From CBDCYS01 sp965226245 (GTDB lineage Bacteria > Acidobacteriota > Terriglobia > Bryobacterales > UBA6623): a stretch of 64,000 nucleotides of DNA. The position numbers and the translations under genes were made by a program. The notes beneath the pieces were generated by a model. The model saw only the letters and a list, made by a program, of their open reading frames with translations, had not been told where the DNA came from and did no database searches. The stretch is from NCBI GenBank assembly GCA_965226245.1, contig CBDDCL010000015.1, forward strand, positions 6,200,001 through 6,264,000, given 5' to 3'. Of the stretch, positions 51,152 through 58,903 are shown piece by piece (within the stretch, counting starts at the first letter, position 1; every line of letters begins with the position of its first letter).

Positions 51152-52561
51152 CTATCGAGGCTTCGGCACGGCGTCGATATGCCCTCGCGGCAGCGGGGCG
51201 TCCGGCGCCATGAGGCCATCGACCAGTAACAGACCGTTAATTGTGACTTCGGCCTCCCGCCAGGCCATCAAGTAGTGGATGTACGCGGCCCGCTGGTGAT
51301 AGTACCCATGTTGCACCATTAGAACTTCCGGCCAGTCCTCTCGGTTTTCTTTGTAACCTTGAAGTTTCGCTTCGTATGCCTTGCGGGACTCCGGAACAAT
51401 GACCCGCTGATAATCCCTGACATGCTGAAGAGCCGTTAGATAGTGGCGGTACTGTTGCGCGAAGCCGCGGCGCAACTGCAGTTCTTGACGGCGCACCTCG
51501 GCGCGCTGCCTTTCCAAGTCGGCCCGCGCCTGGCGGACGGTTCCCTGGTTCCGGTCGAACAGCGGAATTTGAACCGAAAGACTCGCGCTGTAGACGGTTC
51601 CGCGAGTTTCGAAGTTGCGTCCCGCGCCGGCCCCGATGAAGATATTGGGGATCGCCTCGACCTTTTCCCGCTTCACGGTAATCTCGTCCGCCTTCACCTC
51701 CTGGCGGGCCATAGCTAATTCGGGGCTTTCATCGAGGAGGCGGGCGAGCGCCGTCTCGAAGTCGATCACTTGAATCTCGCCCTCAATCGAGCCCGCCAAA
51801 GAAGCGCCGCCAAGATCCGCGCCAACGACGGCGGCCAGTTGTTGCAGCGTCGCCCGGTAGTCGTTCTCCGCCATCTGAACGTCAAGCCGCGCCTGCTGCA
51901 AGGCGGCCTTCGACAGGTGCAGGTCGGCCTGGTTTGCCTGTCCGAGGTTGAACATTTCCTGCGTTGTGACAAGGTTGTTCTCAGCAGTCTTCAACAGGTC
52001 TCGGTGAATCTTGACAAGTTCAGACCCGCCGAGCGCGTGGTAGTACTGAATGCGCACATCGTTGAGCACCCGCAGCGCTTGCGCGTCCTCTTGCAGTTCG
52101 GCGACGTTCGCCCGGGCTTCATACTTCCGGCGGCTCAGTCGGAGCTTTCCAGCGGTCACGATCTCCTGTTCGATGAAGCCGCCCTGCAGTTCGCCGGCGG
52201 TGCCCGCCACGCGGATCTGATCGCCGACGTAGCCGATTCTAGGGTTCGGATACAGGCCGGCCTCCAAGGCCTTCGCTTGTTCCGCACGCACATGGGCTGC
52301 GGCCTGGATCAAGGTCGGGTTGCTCTCTTTAGCCAGCTCTTCCAGAGCGAGCAGATCGAGAGATCGCCGCTGGTTCTGACTCGATTGCGCCTGCAGTCTT
52401 CCGCCTCCCTGAGACGCGCTTTCCACCTGGAGTTCGCGCAAGAGCCGTCTGGACACAGGCACCGGCGAAAATAGCCCCTCGTACTGTCCGAAAGCGGCTA
52501 CGGGTAAGACGGCTGCTACGCAGAAACTCAGCAGGGTTCTCTTGAAGTTATGGTTTTTCAT
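51152..52561 (-). CDS. TolC family outer-membrane efflux protein
   Basis: A 469-residue protein with signal peptide (KRTLLSFCVAAVLPVAAFGQ). Two outer-membrane efflux repeats are visible: LALEELAKESNPTLIQAAAH near residue 70 and ALARLLDESPELAMARQEVK near 280, each followed by long helices and NPRIGYVGDQIRVAGTAG-type strands. This is the CusC/CzcC kind. Neither a membrane-fusion protein nor an RND pump is in the window; pairing with the multicopper oxidase suggests metal export. An IS1595-like element sits 70 bp upstream. Confidence 0.88.
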   Translation of the reverse strand: MKNHNFKRTLLSFCVAAVLPVAAFGQYEGLFSPVPVSRRLLRELQVESASQGGGRLQAQSSQNQRRSLDLLALEELAKESNPTLIQAAAHVRAEQAKALEAGLYPNPRIGYVGDQIRVAGTAGELQGGFIEQEIVTAGKLRLSRRKYEARANVAELQEDAQALRVLNDVRIQYYHALGGSELVKIHRDLLKTAENNLVTTQEMFNLGQANQADLHLSKAALQQARLDVQMAENDYRATLQQLAAVVGADLGGASLAGSIEGEIQVIDFETALARLLDESPELAMARQEVKADEITVKREKVEAIPNIFIGAGAGRNFETRGTVYSASLSVQIPLFDRNQGTVRQARADLERQRAEVRRQELQLRRGFAQQYRHYLTALQHVRDYQRVIVPESRKAYEAKLQGYKENREDWPEVLMVQHGYYHQRAAYIHYLMAWREAEVTINGLLLVDGLMAPDAPLPRGHIDAVPKPR

Positions 52562-52630
52562 ACGATCTCCTACAGTCGCAAGTTTTCACTACGCCCCCCG
52601 AGCCCAGGGCACGCGGGAAATATCCGGTGA

Positions 52631-53655
52631 TGGGGTATTTAGTTGACTCCAGTAGCCACTACATCTTGGGGGTGGGGGTGCCGGCCCTGGTGGCCTCGAC
52701 CATTGTCTTATAGGGAGCAGGGTCGGCGGCGACCGCCTGCTGGAGGAGGCGATAGAAAAGTTTGCCGCGCGACCGTGAGGTCCGCCGGTTGAAGCGGAAC
52801 GTGAACTCGTCCAGGTAGTAGTCCAAATACTCGTGACTGACAGCCCCCTGGTGGGTCCCCAACAGCCAGCGCTTTAGCAGAGAGGCGACACGATGGACTC
52901 TCGGCAGCAGCTTACTCGCCGATTGCCGCTTCCCGCGCAGCACGGTGACTTCATGGCGGTATCCTTTGTTCTCCAATCCCGCATAGCCTTCCCAGCCGTC
53001 GGTGTGCACGAGGCTGCCAGGTTGGATAGCTTCTTCGACAAAGGCTTCCAAGCTCGCCGCTGAGGCATCCGCGATCCGACGGAGCCGGATGCGACCCATA
53101 CCGCGCCCATCCTCCTCGGCAGCAACCGCAACTAACGCTTTGCCAACCATTTCGCGACCTCGGACGCCCTCTTCGACTCCGCCCACATACGTTTCGTCCA
53201 CCTCCACCCGGCCGACCAGCCGATTGCGACCGGGGCGCACCATGGCGCGGCGGAACTTGTGCAGCCAGGTCCAGGCGGTTACATAGCTACCCAAACCCAA
53301 GACCCGCTGCAACTCCAGCGCGCTGGCCCCGCCTTTTTGCGTTGTCACCCACCAAGCCGCCCGGAACCACAACGTCAAGGGCTTGCGGGTGTCCTGGAAA
53401 ATCGTGCCCGCCGTCACCGAGGCCTGGTAACCGCAGTCGGCGCAGAGCAGCAGATTGCGTTTGCTGGCCCATGAGGACTGGATCCCACAGCGCGGGCACA
53501 CGAACCCCTCCGGCCAGCGCAGCTTCAGCAGGTACTCCCGGCACGCCTCCTCGGTCGAGAATCGAGCTTCCAACTCGACGAGGTTTCGGGGGTAGTCCTC
53601 CTTCATGCCCCCAACCACAACATATTGTGGCTACTGGAGTCAACTAAATACCCCA
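52631..53655 (-). mobile_element. Intact IS1595-family element, 1025 bp
   Basis: Perfect terminal inverted repeats of 28-29 bp: TGGGGTATTTAGTTGACTCC onward (52631-52659) and its complement ending ACTAAATACCCCA (53627-53655). The 10 bp direct repeat TATCCGGTGA flanks it (52621-52630 and 53656-53665). One intact transposase inside. The clean ends imply a recent insertion, just upstream of the TolC-type gene. Confidence 0.9.
52659..53618 (-). CDS. IS1595-family transposase
   Basis: A 319-residue protein. N-terminal zinc ribbon: FVCPRCGIQSSWASKRNLLL with CADCGYQASVTAGTIFQDTR. The DDE-like core: VEVDETYVGGVEEGVRG, LVHTDGWEGYAGLENKGYRH and the C-terminal LDYYLDEFTFRFNRRTSRSR (N/E/H variant). Full length and apparently functional. 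Confidence 0.92.
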   Translation of the reverse strand: MVGGMKEDYPRNLVELEARFSTEEACREYLLKLRWPEGFVCPRCGIQSSWASKRNLLLCADCGYQASVTAGTIFQDTRKPLTLWFRAAWWVTTQKGGASALELQRVLGLGSYVTAWTWLHKFRRAMVRPGRNRLVGRVEVDETYVGGVEEGVRGREMVGKALVAVAAEEDGRGMGRIRLRRIADASAASLEAFVEEAIQPGSLVHTDGWEGYAGLENKGYRHEVTVLRGKRQSASKLLPRVHRVASLLKRWLLGTHQGAVSHEYLDYYLDEFTFRFNRRTSRSRGKLFYRLLQQAVAADPAPYKTMVEATRAGTPTPKM

Positions 53656-53683
53656 TATCCGGTGAACGCGGTGAATGGCGGAT

Positions 53684-53830
53684 TTAGTGGTCCGGCCCGT
53701 GGCTGTGCTCCTGAGGGGCTGCGGAGGGCTGGCCACTCTCTTGTTCCGTTTCCAAACCGTTGATCTCCTTCATTAGTTCAATCTCCGAGGGTGTTAAATC
53801 CCGTGAGTGTCTGAAAAGAGGTCCTGCCAT
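53684..53830 (-). CDS. Small His-containing protein upstream of the copper genes
   Basis: ATG 53830 gives 48 residues: MAGPLFRHSRDLTPSEIELM, then KEINGLETEQESGQPSAAPQ and a C-terminal EHSHGPDH. The acidic, His-ending sequence and its position before the TolC-type and multicopper oxidase genes suggest a metal link. The frame is open upstream to 54097, but that part looks non-coding. It is separated from tolC by the IS1595-like element. Confidence 0.35.
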   Translation of the reverse strand: MAGPLFRHSRDLTPSEIELMKEINGLETEQESGQPSAAPQEHSHGPDH

Positions 53831-54486
53831 CCGTGGGAGTGGGTGGGCCGCCCGAGTTTCCTGACGTGCGCTCGTTCCCACGACCGCGCCGGACCCCGCC
53901 GCCGCTCGCGCTAATGCGACAGCCGGTGTGGCCTTTCCCATCTGTCCACAAGGTGGGCGCCCGAAAAGAGTTATTTCGCGGCTCGATAGCCGGCTCGCCA
54001 GTGCCTCTTTCAACTCTTGACCCGCGATGTCGCCACCGCCGGCGCATGACTCGAGGTCAGCGTAGTCGCTACACTTTCGCTGCAAGGGCTCTTGCATCCA
54101 CTACTCCCTGCCGGTTTTATCCCGGGGCTTTCGGACAGTATCCTATTCTCCGACTCCGGCGGCCGCCGGAGTTGTTGGCTTGCGCGGGCGGCAACTTTCC
54201 CAACTTTTCAGCGACAACCTGCCCCTTTGGCTTTCCCAGCTACGTTTTACTCTTTCAGAATTCGTCGAACCGCTGCCGCCAGACTGTCTACAACGATCAT
54301 ATTCGACGGGTAAGCCCAATCCTAGCTCGAGCGCGGCGACACTTCTGTCGGTGACGACGAGCAGTAACATGCACGGTCCTTTCTCCATCGCTGCCTTCCC
54401 TCGCTCATCCCGCCTTCTCTTCTGTAGTATTTGATCGACGTTGGTTGTCGGAGAATAATCAGTCGGCTCCTCTCCCAAAAGTGTGA
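53831..54486. other. Long stretch without recognised gene
   Basis: Several frames are open but none shows a family-like sequence, a good ribosome binding site or consistent codon use. Part of it may be old IS sequence, as an ISL3 fragment starts at its right end. Confidence 0.4.
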
Positions 54487-54714
54487 TCAGCTTTCCCCGG
54501 GCAGCGGCAGCCTGGCACAGCAGTGGTAGATAGCGGCCACGTAGTGCTCGACGGTGCGGAAGCCGAAGGCGCGATGGCTGACCAGCTTGATCTTGTTGTT
54601 CATGCCTTCCAGTGCGCCGTCGGATAAGCGCAGCTTGGCCAGCAGCCGCCTCAGCTGCCGTTCGCTGAGGCCCAGTCCCTCCACCCGGAGTGACGACGCC
54701 CTTAGCAATTCCAT
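54487..54714 (-). pseudogene. ISL3-family transposase C-terminal fragment
   Basis: The frame LSDGALEGMNNKIKLVSHRA followed by FGFRTVEHYVAAIYHCCARL is the end of ISL3 transposases, with the catalytic Glu in LEGMNNKIK. The upstream part (GLGLSERQLRRLLAKLR) is cut at about 54714, where an 86 bp direct repeat begins. No other part of the element is present. Confidence 0.75.
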
Positions 54715-54846
54715 TCAACCGTTGCCCGCCGCGAAGTCAATTCGTGGCTGGCCCCTTCGCCTGCCGTTCGCTGAGGCCCAGTCCCTCCACCCGGAGTGAC
54801 GACGCCCTTAGCAATTCCATTCAACCGTTGCCCGCCGCGAAGTCAA
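54655..54846. repeat. 86 bp direct repeat, two copies
   Basis: 54655-54740 and 54761-54846 are identical over 86 bp (from CTGCCGTTCGCTGAGGCCCA to CCGCCGCGAAGTCAA), separated by 20 bp. The first copy includes the end of the ISL3 fragment. The second ends 70 bp before the DUF3604 gene start, so it adds to that gene's upstream region. Confidence 0.9.
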
Positions 54847-54915
54847 GTGCTAAAGTCGAATCGCGAGAGGGTCCATTCGGTTCCACGGGCCGTACCAAAC
54901 ACCGGGAGCGGTTTG

Positions 54916-57798
54916 ATGTACGTGAGAATTTTTATCGCCGCCGTCGTAGGGGCATTCATAATTCTGGCAGCACTGACGTTGGCGCCGAGCCCGCTCGCCC
55001 TATCCCAGTCTTCGCCCACGTTCTCGGATGAATCGGTCGTTTCTTTCCGGGTGCGGTTCGGGTTGACTGACACCGGCCCCACCGACTGGAGTGGCACGCT
55101 CGAGGTGACCAACGGCGAGGTCGTACGGTTCAGCAATTGGCATCCCCGGCCGGGAGACGAGATCATCGGTACCACGAGCAAGGGGACCACGAGTTGGACG
55201 CTCTCCACTCGCCCGGGTTCGCATCGCAGAGGGTTGGGCTCCTACAACACCCTCAAATCACTCGATTCCGCTCCCTACTTGCTCATCCCTGGCCTGGTGG
55301 TCGATGTCAAAGTGACACCCGGGACCCGGATGAAGTTCGAGACGAAACAAGGCAGCTTCGATGTCGATCCGCGGACGTTGATGACGGGCTTTTCCGGAAT
55401 ACTTCTCGACGGCGCGGTTGCCGTCGACCGGGTTCCATCCGCTGAAAGGCTCTCAACTGGCGATTATGAAAACGACTTTGCGACGGCACTCGGTGGAAAA
55501 GACGGCGAAATCTGGGTCGCCTGGATCGCCTACCGCAACAAGGCTAGCGAAGTTCTTGTCCGCCGCTTTGACGGGAAAGCCTGGGGAGAGATACAACGGG
55601 TGATGGACAAGCCCGGCGACGTCCACGTCGTAAGAATGGGCCGCGACAAGCAGGGGCGCCCGTGGGCGGTGTGGTCGCAGCAGACCGGCGGCAACTGGGA
55701 CCTCTACGGAAGCCACTATTCCGATGGCTCATGGTCAACCGCCAAGCGCCTGAGTGACGATCCTCAGCCGGATATCTTCCCCAACCTAACCAGCGACTTC
55801 AACGGTAACCTCTGGCTCGTCTGGCAGGGTTTCCGCAACGGAAGCTCGGACGTCTTCGCCCGCCGCTTCGACGGAGCATCCTGGTCGGACGAAGAGCGGG
55901 TCTCGGCCTCACCGGCCAACGACTGGGGGCCAGTCATCACAGCCGACAGCAAAGGGCGTGTCTACGTCGGCTGGGACAGCTACGACCGCGGCAACTACGA
56001 CGTCATGATGCGGTCCTTTGCGGACGACAAGTGGTCCAGCGTGGTTCCCATTGCAAATACGCCGATGTTCGAGGCGCACGTTAGCTTGCTTTGCGACAAG
56101 GACGACCGTCTTTGGGCTGCCTGGAACGAAAGTGGAGTCCAGTGGGGCAAAGACACCGGCTACGGCATACAGAAACAGGGGACGCGCCTCTACGAATCAC
56201 GTTCGATCGCCGTTTCGGTTTACAACGGCAGCGGCTGGGATGTCCCCGTCAGCCGCCTCAGCCGCGATTTTCCGCAGGATCTCCAAGAGTACAACGACTA
56301 CCCGATCCTCCAGACCGGCGGCCACGGCCGGGTGTGGGTTTTCTTCCGCAACCGGACGCTGCGTTTCCGTCATCAGCCCAATGAGGGAAACTCGGCGCAC
56401 TGGGCGGCCTGGGAAATCTGGGGTTCGAGCTACAACGGCGACCGCTGGAGGGACCCTTTGCACCTGCCGTTCAGTCAAAACCGCATGGACGCGCGCGGCG
56501 GTTTTGCCAACGACAGCAAAGGCAACCTGTATGCGGCCTGGGTCACCGACGCCCGCGATTTCGAGAGCTTCCTGTTCCAGCACAGCGACATCTACGCCGC
56601 GCGCATCCCGGCCCAGCCTGGAGTATCCAAGCAGTCTGAGTTTAAAGCCCGCAAAGAACCCAATTTGTTTCTTGCGAAAACAATTCATCCCAATGAAGCC
56701 GAAGATCTGAAGCGCATACGTGATTACAAGATCGAATCAGGCGGAAAAACCTATCGCATCTATCGTGGCGACACTCATCGGCACACCGAGTTCTCCTTCG
56801 ACGGACACAACGACGGCAGCCTGCTTGACGCTTACCGGTATGCGATGGACGCCGCCAGCCTCGACTACCTCGGCGTCAGCGAGCACTGCGGCATGAGCCT
56901 GCCCGATGGCGCCCGTGGCGCTGCCGGAGCACCCGAGCAGGAATACTACACCTGGCTGGCCCAGCAAACCGTCGACCTGCTGACGTTGCCAAAGACCTTC
57001 GTCCCCGTATACACCTACGAGCGCAGCGTCTCTTACCCTAACGGCCACCGCAACATCCTCTTCGCCGAGCGCGGCAATCCCGTACTTCCCATTCCGCCCG
57101 AGGAACAAAGGGGCGAAACGGGCGCGCAGGCGCTATTTGAATACCTCAGACGCTACGACGGCATCGCGATTCCCCACACGCCCACCGGCTCGGGGACCGA
57201 TTATCGCGACGCCGACCCCGAAGTGCAGCCGCTAGTGGAGATTTACCAAGGCATGCGGACCTCGGCGGAGTACGCCGGTGCGCCGCGAGCCCCGCACTCC
57301 AGCAACCCGGATCCGGGCCCTCCCCGGGAGGCCGGGTTCCTCTGGAGTGCCTGGAAGAAAGGCCTCAAGATCGGAGTCCAGGCCAGCTCGGACCACACCT
57401 CGACCCACATCTCCTACGCCTGCACGATCGCCGAGGAATTCACCCGCGACGGGCTGCTCGACGCCATGAGGAAGAGGCACTCCTACGGAGCTACCGACAA
57501 CATTGTTCTTGACTACCGCTTGAAGGCAGATGGGAAGGAGTATCTTCAAGGAGACGAGGCAGATATTGCTGGAGACTTCCAGCTATCCATCCATGTGATT
57601 GGCACCGCCGCGATCCGCCAAATCGACATCATCAAGAACAACACTTTCCTCCACAACCGCCAGAATCTTGGCCGGGAGGTAAGCTTCACATTTGTCGACA
57701 ACGAGGCCGAATCGGGAGAGAGTTACTACTACGTGCGGGTGATCCAAGTGGACGGCGAGATCGCCTGGTCGTCACCTATTTGGGTTAACAAGCGCTAA
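54916..57798 (+). CDS. DUF3604 domain protein with beta-propeller N-terminus, secreted
   Basis: A 960-residue protein. Signal segment: VRIFIAAVVGAFIILAALTL. The middle (about residues 170-580) has repeats such as GEIWVAWIAYRNKASEVLVR, GRPWAVWSQQTGGNWDLYGS and GNLWLVWQGFRNGSSDVFAR, typical of propeller blades. The C-terminal DUF3604/PHP-like part has RIYRGDTHRHTEFSFDGHND, LDYLGVSEHCGMS, GVQASSDHTSTHISYACTIA and RKRHSYGATDN with metal-type His and Asp residues. ATG 54916 gives the signal peptide. Probably a periplasmic metal-dependent hydrolase; the substrate is unknown. Confidence 0.88.
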   Translation: MYVRIFIAAVVGAFIILAALTLAPSPLALSQSSPTFSDESVVSFRVRFGLTDTGPTDWSGTLEVTNGEVVRFSNWHPRPGDEIIGTTSKGTTSWTLSTRPGSHRRGLGSYNTLKSLDSAPYLLIPGLVVDVKVTPGTRMKFETKQGSFDVDPRTLMTGFSGILLDGAVAVDRVPSAERLSTGDYENDFATALGGKDGEIWVAWIAYRNKASEVLVRRFDGKAWGEIQRVMDKPGDVHVVRMGRDKQGRPWAVWSQQTGGNWDLYGSHYSDGSWSTAKRLSDDPQPDIFPNLTSDFNGNLWLVWQGFRNGSSDVFARRFDGASWSDEERVSASPANDWGPVITADSKGRVYVGWDSYDRGNYDVMMRSFADDKWSSVVPIANTPMFEAHVSLLCDKDDRLWAAWNESGVQWGKDTGYGIQKQGTRLYESRSIAVSVYNGSGWDVPVSRLSRDFPQDLQEYNDYPILQTGGHGRVWVFFRNRTLRFRHQPNEGNSAHWAAWEIWGSSYNGDRWRDPLHLPFSQNRMDARGGFANDSKGNLYAAWVTDARDFESFLFQHSDIYAARIPAQPGVSKQSEFKARKEPNLFLAKTIHPNEAEDLKRIRDYKIESGGKTYRIYRGDTHRHTEFSFDGHNDGSLLDAYRYAMDAASLDYLGVSEHCGMSLPDGARGAAGAPEQEYYTWLAQQTVDLLTLPKTFVPVYTYERSVSYPNGHRNILFAERGNPVLPIPPEEQRGETGAQALFEYLRRYDGIAIPHTPTGSGTDYRDADPEVQPLVEIYQGMRTSAEYAGAPRAPHSSNPDPGPPREAGFLWSAWKKGLKIGVQASSDHTSTHISYACTIAEEFTRDGLLDAMRKRHSYGATDNIVLDYRLKADGKEYLQGDEADIAGDFQLSIHVIGTAAIRQIDIIKNNTFLHNRQNLGREVSFTFVDNEAESGESYYYVRVIQVDGEIAWSSPIWVNKR

Positions 57799-57830
57799 AA
57801 AACGAACGCATAACAGCGACGAGCCGGCCC

Positions 57831-58100
57831 TCAATTCTGGACACACTCAGTGCTGTCGGGTATCGTGTTCGAGCACTGAATACTTTCCGTCATCCCGGCT
57901 GAAATGATCGCGCAGGCGACGTCCGAGGCGGTTCGAACGGCCTCTTCGCGGCTAGGAGCGCGAGCCGTGCTGCAGTTCGTCTGGCCCCTATAGGTGATAC
58001 AGACCTTGCAAGAATATTGCTGCAACCCCATGGTGGAGTATATCAGTATCCCCAGAACGGCGAGGCCGAACAGAATAGCGAGCAAGCTGGTCTTTGACAT
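57831..58100 (-). CDS. Small membrane-anchored Cys-containing protein
   Basis: An 89-residue protein. One N-terminal helix (SLLAILFGLAVLGILIYSTM) is followed by a soluble domain with four or five cysteines: YSCKVCITYRGQTNCSTARA and ASDVACAIISAGMTESIQCS. The pattern recurs in acidobacterial hypothetical proteins. Start ATG 58100 has GGGAG upstream. Function unknown. Confidence 0.7.
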   Translation of the reverse strand: MSKTSLLAILFGLAVLGILIYSTMGLQQYSCKVCITYRGQTNCSTARAPSREEAVRTASDVACAIISAGMTESIQCSNTIPDSTECVQN

Positions 58101-58242
58101 GATCGAAAGGGAGTTACATTATAGCCGTGACGAGGCGGAGCCGACCGCCCGCCCGGACTGCTGGGGTGCGCGAGCCGCGCGCAATTAGCCCTGCCCCGCC
58201 AGCGCTTCGAGGCTTACCTCGACAAAGTCTTCGACTTCCGTG

Positions 58243-58577
58243 CCGCCGGTTTGCGGGTTGGGGGCGTTCGCCGACCTTGTTGTTTTGCGCGTCAAAACCC
58301 CGGGCATCGATTGTCTTGGTAACGACCGTGTCGCCCGGTTTGATCCACAGCACCGGACGGTGGGTGAAGGAGAACGTGTTGTGGTTAGCCGGCGGGCTCG
58401 AAATGATGGGTTTCGGCGGGAAGGGCGCTCGAGAAGAGCACCAACGCTGTGAGCGCAAGCTGTAACTTCATTCGGGTTCTCATGGAGCCCTCCTTAGTGT
58501 GGCCCGTCAATCATACCGCAACGTAATCGGTCCCAGCTTTCGGGAGAAGCCCGTTGTGGCATGCTCCCGCAGGGCGT
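58243..58577 (-). pseudogene. Truncated duplicate of the acetamidase/formamidase 5' end
   Basis: This segment matches 35411-35744 in the same orientation, including upstream sequence up to TCGGTCCCAGCTTTCGGGAG. The signal peptide (KLQLTALVLFSSALPAETHH) and VLWIKPGDTVVTKTIDARGF can be read, but an indel breaks the frame and the remaining 240 codons are missing. It is a dead copy. Confidence 0.85.
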
Positions 58578-58593
58578 CGGGATGCCCAACAGC

Positions 58594-58697
58594 GCCCCGC
58601 GCCTTCCGCTCTGCGGTTCCCTGCGGTTAGCTCCAGCGGTCCCGGCAGGATCGTTTCATCCTGCTAGAATCAGCCCCTGCTGGGCACACTGGCGCAA
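58594..58697. repeat. Dispersed repeat A, copy 2
   Basis: Nearly identical to the reverse complement of 31431-31541. It lies directly after the acetamidase duplicate. Confidence 0.75.
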
Positions 58698-58903
58698 GCC
58701 TCCCGGCGGGCCGCGTCGCCATTCCTGGCGACACGGCCCCGACACCCTGCCATGAGTACGGCGAGCAAGCGCAACGAAGCTATCGCTCCCTCACCGCGTA
58801 CTTCGACCTTCAGGCGGGTCACGGCCGCGCAAGCGCTGCCGCTTAAGACGTCGATTCGAAACGGCAGCGCCTAGGAGCAAACAAGCTTGCGCCGGGCTGT
58901 GAC

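Larger units (their letters stand above)
58101..58903. other. Repeat-made intergenic region
   Basis: No intact gene. Holds the duplicated acetamidase 5' end (58243-58577), dispersed repeat A (58594-58697), a hairpin repeat CGTCGCCA-TTCC-TGGCGACA-like (58709-58735) shared with 42750-42769, and 160 bp of unassigned sequence. Confidence 0.7.
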
